Below, piece by piece: positions 5,666 to 8,233 of a stretch of 8,233 bases of DNA. The DNA is taken from assembly GCA_030681145.1 (NCBI GenBank), contig JAUXXK010000063.1, positions 1 to 8,233 on the forward strand. The letters run 5' to 3'. Made by a program: the position numbers and the translations under genes. This DNA is from Methanobacteriaceae archaeon. Lineage in GTDB: Archaea; Methanobacteriota; Methanobacteria; Methanobacteriales; Methanobacteriaceae. The notes beneath the pieces were generated by a model that was not told the origin of the DNA, did no database searches, and saw only the letters and a program-made list of their open reading frames with translations. Position 1 is the stretch's first letter, and every line of letters starts with the position of its first letter.

Positions 5666-6730
5666 ATGTATAATTCAAAGAAAAGAAAATTATTTCTGTC
5701 ATTTTTATTGTTCTTATGTTGCTGTTTTCTGTTAAGTAGCACGGTTAGTGCATTAGATGTATTCATTACATCAGATAACATTTCAGGAGATAAAACTAAA
5801 GATGTTTCTAATCTTAATTCTGTAAAAGGTTATATTAAAAATGGTAGTTTAGAGAATAAAACTGATTTACATGTTACTGTAGATTCTAAAGCTCCTAAAC
5901 CCGGTGAAGGTGAAAGGGCATTTTACTCTACAAGTAAAAATGGTGTTGCAGTTTATATGGCTGCCAGCTGCCCCGGAACCATGAAAACTGTTGCTAAATT
6001 AGCAGCATCATCTAGTAAAGGCGTTATTTTTGTTAACACCGGTAAACTAAATTTAAAAACTACTTATGTGATTAGAAGAGCTTGGGACGATAATTTCTCA
6101 AAAATGGAGTATGCTGGAATTAAAAAACCATATACCTTCTTAAGAAATGCCGGAGTATGGATTATACAGCCCAATATTGCATATCCTCATGGTACACAGG
6201 ATCAGAAAAATAGATACATTGCCAGGGTTATTAGTAACATAATAGCCAATTACCCAAGTTTGACCAGTAATGCAGGGAGATATTATAATACTAAATTAAT
6301 ATTAAATCATAGAATTGATCCTCCTATCATGGCCAAAGTGGCAAGGGGAATATATAATTCAAATAAATATAAGAAAGCTTTTAAAAAGGTTTATTATTCA
6401 TATCGTCCAGCTACATTCCTTTTAATGGCAACGGATTACATGAATGGACCAATTTATAAACCCATTTATATTAAAAATCCTAAAAGCTCTCATGTGAGAA
6501 GTACTTTTTCAGGAACAATATCCCGGACAGATTACAGAATAATAGCTAAAAACATAAACCGTTTTATGCGTAAATATAAACGGGCACCGAGTTATGTGCG
6601 CTTTAAAGGTAAAAAAATAGGTTATAAAGACGTTTTATTGATGTATGCTATTTTAACCAAAGGACATACCAGTAAATATAAAATGACCCTAGCTAGTAGT
6701 TATCGGTTCAGACGAGTTTATCGGTATTAA
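5666..6730 (+). CDS. Secreted protein with pseudomurein-binding repeat
   Basis: The 354-residue protein begins with a signal peptide: basic NSKKRK, a hydrophobic core with three adjacent cysteines (LFLCCCFLLSS), and a likely cleavage after TVSA (residue 29). The mature protein starts as a compact alpha/beta-looking domain (31-200), including DVFITSDNISGDKTKD, KAPKPGEGERAFYS and RRAWDDNFSKMEYAGI. I associate it with cell-surface proteins of Methanobacteriales but cannot name its activity. Residues 290-332 (YRIIAKNINRFMRKY, then APSYVRFKGKKIGYKDVLLMY) fit one pseudomurein-binding repeat, the module that anchors proteins to the pseudomurein wall. Other family members often carry several copies; only one is clear here. 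The C-terminal half is strongly basic and tyrosine-rich, as expected for contact with the wall. The protein presumably sits outside the membrane. No catalytic Cys-His-Asp peptidase triad of the pseudomurein endopeptidase type is evident. Confidence 0.75.
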   Translation: MYNSKKRKLFLSFLLFLCCCFLLSSTVSALDVFITSDNISGDKTKDVSNLNSVKGYIKNGSLENKTDLHVTVDSKAPKPGEGERAFYSTSKNGVAVYMAASCPGTMKTVAKLAASSSKGVIFVNTGKLNLKTTYVIRRAWDDNFSKMEYAGIKKPYTFLRNAGVWIIQPNIAYPHGTQDQKNRYIARVISNIIANYPSLTSNAGRYYNTKLILNHRIDPPIMAKVARGIYNSNKYKKAFKKVYYSYRPATFLLMATDYMNGPIYKPIYIKNPKSSHVRSTFSGTISRTDYRIIAKNINRFMRKYKRAPSYVRFKGKKIGYKDVLLMYAILTKGHTSKYKMTLASSYRFRRVYRY

Positions 6731-6744
6731 TAATAATATTCTCT

Positions 6745-6760
6745 AAATTTTTCTTTTTGA
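6745..6760 (+). terminator. T-rich terminator after the wall-binding protein gene
   Basis: Two short T tracts (AATTTTTCTTTTTGA) follow the stop at 6728-6730 by about 15 bases, in a 97-base gap between convergent genes. Confidence 0.4.
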
Positions 6761-6784
6761 TTAATTAAACAATTTTAATAACCC

Positions 6785-6806
6785 AAAAAAAATGAGGGAT
6801 TTCATT
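6785..6806 (-). terminator. Hairpin plus T8 terminator of the SagB-like gene
   Basis: Read on the - strand, AATGA-AATCCC-TCATT (6806-6791) makes a five-pair hairpin whose 3' arm merges into a run of eight T (6792-6785). It lies about 22-43 bases past the nitroreductase stop. The stem is weak, so the T run is the stronger part of the signal. Confidence 0.4.
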
Positions 6807-6827
6807 ATTTTTAAAAATATAATAATA

Positions 6828-7598
6828 CTATTCTAGTTTTCCTACAGGAGCTATGTAAATAGCAAATTCTTCTTTTCCATCAATTCGAAGAAGATTATCC
6901 AAGTATTCTTGATCATATGCCGCAATAGCACAAGTCCCCGTATTTATAACTTCACAGGCAAGGTACAGATTTTGTCCCACATGCCCCGCGTCCAGAGCAA
7001 TTACCTTATGAGAAGCCACCCCATATCGCCATTCCATACGACTGGGAATACTGGACCATATAAAGGTTAATGCCCCTTCCCCTGCAAATTTTTGATTAAA
7101 AGTTGCTTTAATCATTTTTTGTTTCAAATTTTCTTCCTCAAACTCAAGTACTAGTTGATGAGTAAGTGGCAGGTATCTATAAACACCCTTTTGAATATCT
7201 TCCACATTAAATATTGTCAGATATGTTTCAAGAGCATGTCTGCATCCCGCAGAGGGAACATTACGAAAAACGTTGGCACCTGAAACAAATTTAACTCCTT
7301 GCGTTGACCATAGAAGAAACGATAATTCTTCTAAAGATAATGGTTTTTTGCTGAAATTACGCACACTATTACGATTTTGAATAGCATGGACTAAACTATG
7401 ATCATATTTTTCACCCCAATCAAACATAGGCATGTCAATGATTAAAGATTTAGGATTATGTGGTTTTTCCACAGGAGGGGCTGGAAAGCCCTGAGTTTGA
7501 TTAGTTTTTGAAAAATCAATCGTCTTTCTTATGCTGTCTTTTAAAAAATACCGACCATTCTCCAACAATTCTTCATAAGTTCCGTTTTTTTTATCCAT
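6828..7598 (-). CDS. SagB-type nitroreductase-fold flavoprotein
   Basis: The 256-residue protein belongs to the SagB/ThcOx branch of the nitroreductase superfamily (FMN-dependent dehydrogenases). RNSVRNFSKKPLSLEELSFLLW (76-97) is the FMN-phosphate-binding RxSxRxF start of the fold. FRNVPSAGCRHALETYL (111-127) matches the 'R.vPSaGalyp.e.y' motif of this branch. EWRYGVASHKVIALDAGHVGQNLYLA (189-214) and the final FAIYIAPVGK (245-254) complete the FMN site and dimer core. SagB proteins oxidise azolines in peptide natural products, but many stand-alone archaeal and bacterial members have no known substrate. No cyclodehydratase (YcaO) or Cys/Ser-rich precursor lies in the window, so a peptide-modifying role is not supported here. 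The ATG is preceded by GGGGTG at seven bases. An AT-rich TATA box (about 7625-7635, - strand) lies further upstream. Confidence 0.85.
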   Translation of the reverse strand: MDKKNGTYEELLENGRYFLKDSIRKTIDFSKTNQTQGFPAPPVEKPHNPKSLIIDMPMFDWGEKYDHSLVHAIQNRNSVRNFSKKPLSLEELSFLLWSTQGVKFVSGANVFRNVPSAGCRHALETYLTIFNVEDIQKGVYRYLPLTHQLVLEFEEENLKQKMIKATFNQKFAGEGALTFIWSSIPSRMEWRYGVASHKVIALDAGHVGQNLYLACEVINTGTCAIAAYDQEYLDNLLRIDGKEEFAIYIAPVGKLE

Positions 7599-7603
7599 TG
7601 ATA

Positions 7604-7635
7604 CACCCCAATAAAATTATAACTAATATATAATT
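7604..7635 (-). promoter_or_regulatory. Promoter and Shine-Dalgarno of the SagB-like gene
   Basis: On the - strand AATTATATATT (7635-7625) is a TATA box roughly 30 bases before the ATG, giving a short leader. GGGGTG ends seven bases before the ATG at 7598 and supports that start. Confidence 0.45.
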
Positions 7636-7732
7636 TTATAATATTTCAAGTGAAATCTCTACTTAATATATTGTAATAACATGAAATTTAATATTATGGA
7701 AACGGAATTTCTATTAAAACTGATTAAAATTA

Positions 7733-7760
7733 ATATCTATACTAAAAATATTATAGATAT
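7733..7760. promoter_or_regulatory. Inverted repeat around the small-gene promoter
   Basis: ATATCTATA (7733-7741) and TATAGATAT (7752-7760) are exact inverted copies separated by ten bases. The spacer and right arm contain the only reasonable TATA-like stretch (AAAATATTATA, about 7745-7755) for the 45-residue gene. A dimer bound here would cover the TATA box, so this could be an operator. Confidence 0.35.
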
Positions 7761-7798
7761 AATGAACAAATATACTAATAATGAAGGGAGGAATGAAA

Positions 7799-7936
7799 AT
7801 GGAAGAAAAAGAAATTCAGGAATTTGTGGATAATTTCAAAGGAATGACCTGGGATGAACTACAGGATTTCCTCGATATTATGAATCGAGAAGATATGGGT
7901 TTGGCCATCCATAAACTAAAAGAAAGATTTGGTTAA
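7799..7936 (+). CDS. 45-residue acidic small protein of unknown function
   Basis: The ATG at 7799 is preceded by GGGAGG (7786-7791), the best ribosome binding site in the window, at seven bases. A second in-frame ATG at 7793 is too close to it to be used. The product begins MEEKEIQEFVDNFKGMTWDE and ends AIHKLKERFG. It is predicted to be mostly helical, has 12 acidic and 6 basic residues, one tryptophan and no cysteine. There is no signal peptide or membrane segment, so it is cytoplasmic. I do not recognise a family. It diverges from the SagB-like gene, has its own candidate promoter with an inverted repeat, and is followed by a T10 tract, so it looks like a single-gene unit. The coding case rests on the ribosome binding site and amphipathic, ordinary composition. 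Confidence 0.7.
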   Translation: MEEKEIQEFVDNFKGMTWDELQDFLDIMNREDMGLAIHKLKERFG

Positions 7937-7979
7937 TGAATCCATCTATTAAATTAAATTAAGTGATTAAATATCTAAT

Positions 7980-7996
7980 TTAAAATTTTTTTTTTA
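7980..7996 (+). terminator. T10 terminator after the small gene
   Basis: A run of ten T (7986-7995), flanked by TTTAAAA and AAAA, follows the small gene by about 50 bases. This is a plausible oligo-T terminator. The remaining sequence to about 8085 is featureless A/T. Confidence 0.45.
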
Positions 7997-8154
7997 AAAT
8001 ATGAAAAAATAGTTATTTTTGCCAAAGTTTATATTTTTTAATTTTAAGTCTTAAAAATAATTAATAGCAATTAATAAATAATAATTGATTTAAATATAAA
8101 TTAATTTGATATTATAAATAAAATTATTGGGTTAGTCTATGAACTGTGGTAAAA

Positions 8155-8233
8155 ATGAAAGAAGAATATTATCTTTACGTATTTGGATTTATTATAACCT
8201 TTTTAATTTCTAGCATTTTATCTATTTACACTT
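8155..8233 (+). CDS. N-terminus of a probable membrane protein (3' end outside window)
   Basis: An open frame from the ATG at 8155 runs off the window after 26 codons. It reads MKEEYYLYVFGFIITFLISS and continues ILSIYT, a short charged start followed by one hydrophobic helix, so a membrane anchor or uncleaved signal is likely. TATA-like ATTATAAATAAAA (about 8111-8123) would give a transcript start near 8140 and a short leader. The ribosome binding site is weak (GTGGT, four bases before the ATG). Too little is visible to name a family, and a short frame starting at ATG 8139 in another phase ends quickly. Confidence 0.45.
   Translation, partial: MKEEYYLYVFGFIITFLISSILSIYT

Noticed and set aside
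5587..5781. 64-residue frame on the - strand
   Set aside because: Covers the promoter and signal peptide region of the wall-binding protein gene; the composition is Asn/Ile/Tyr-rich, as expected from AT-rich noncoding DNA.
7681..7833. 50-codon + strand frame starting at ATG 7681
   Set aside because: No ribosome binding site, Asn/Ile/Lys-rich random composition, runs through the inverted repeat, and overlaps the better-supported 45-residue gene in another frame.
7799..7936. Small protein as a SagB-modified peptide precursor
   Set aside because: It has no cysteine or serine, a single threonine and no leader/core boundary, so it offers no azole-forming residues.

Overview
The window looks like chromosome of a pseudomurein-walled methanogenic archaeon (Methanobacteriales, Methanobacterium-like). 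Three things suggest this: very AT-rich intergenic DNA with archaeal TATA boxes, GGTGAT-type ribosome binding sites, and a secreted protein ending in a pseudomurein-binding-type repeat. The species is an inference. No tRNA, rRNA, CRISPR array or insertion sequence was found by eye.

Layout. The C-terminal part of a NUDIX-like protein (1-312) is followed by about 420 bases without a gene. That stretch holds a TATA box with an 18-bp perfect palindrome just downstream, then a nested long hairpin (496-648) that may be a structured leader or small RNA. Next, on the + strand, comes a sulfur-trafficking group: a TusA-like carrier, a DsrE2-like protein, and a cysteine desulfurase homologue that keeps the sulfur-carrying cysteine but lacks the PLP-binding lysine. 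Convergent to these, on the - strand, lie a LysE-type exporter, an ArsR-family repressor and a small flavodoxin. A 16-bp inverted repeat lies at the predicted start of the arsR transcript, and a related imperfect repeat lies in front of the flavodoxin gene.

On the + strand a divergent HisG-like protein (4489-5478) follows, probably read from a leaderless mRNA. After it comes the secreted wall-binding protein (5666-6730). On the - strand is a SagB-type nitroreductase (6828-7598). Divergent from it is a 45-residue acidic small protein (7799-7936), with an inverted repeat around its putative promoter. The window ends in the first 26 codons of a probable membrane protein.

How the genes fit together. 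TusA, DsrE2 and the desulfurase-like protein plausibly form a persulfide relay. The degenerate PLP site suggests that this relay does not take its sulfur from free cysteine by the usual chemistry. ArsR, LysE and flavodoxin may form a small thiol-, metal- or redox-responsive group. The remaining genes appear to be single transcription units. The most novel-looking signals are the lysine-less desulfurase next to TusA/DsrE2 and the nested hairpin upstream of that group.
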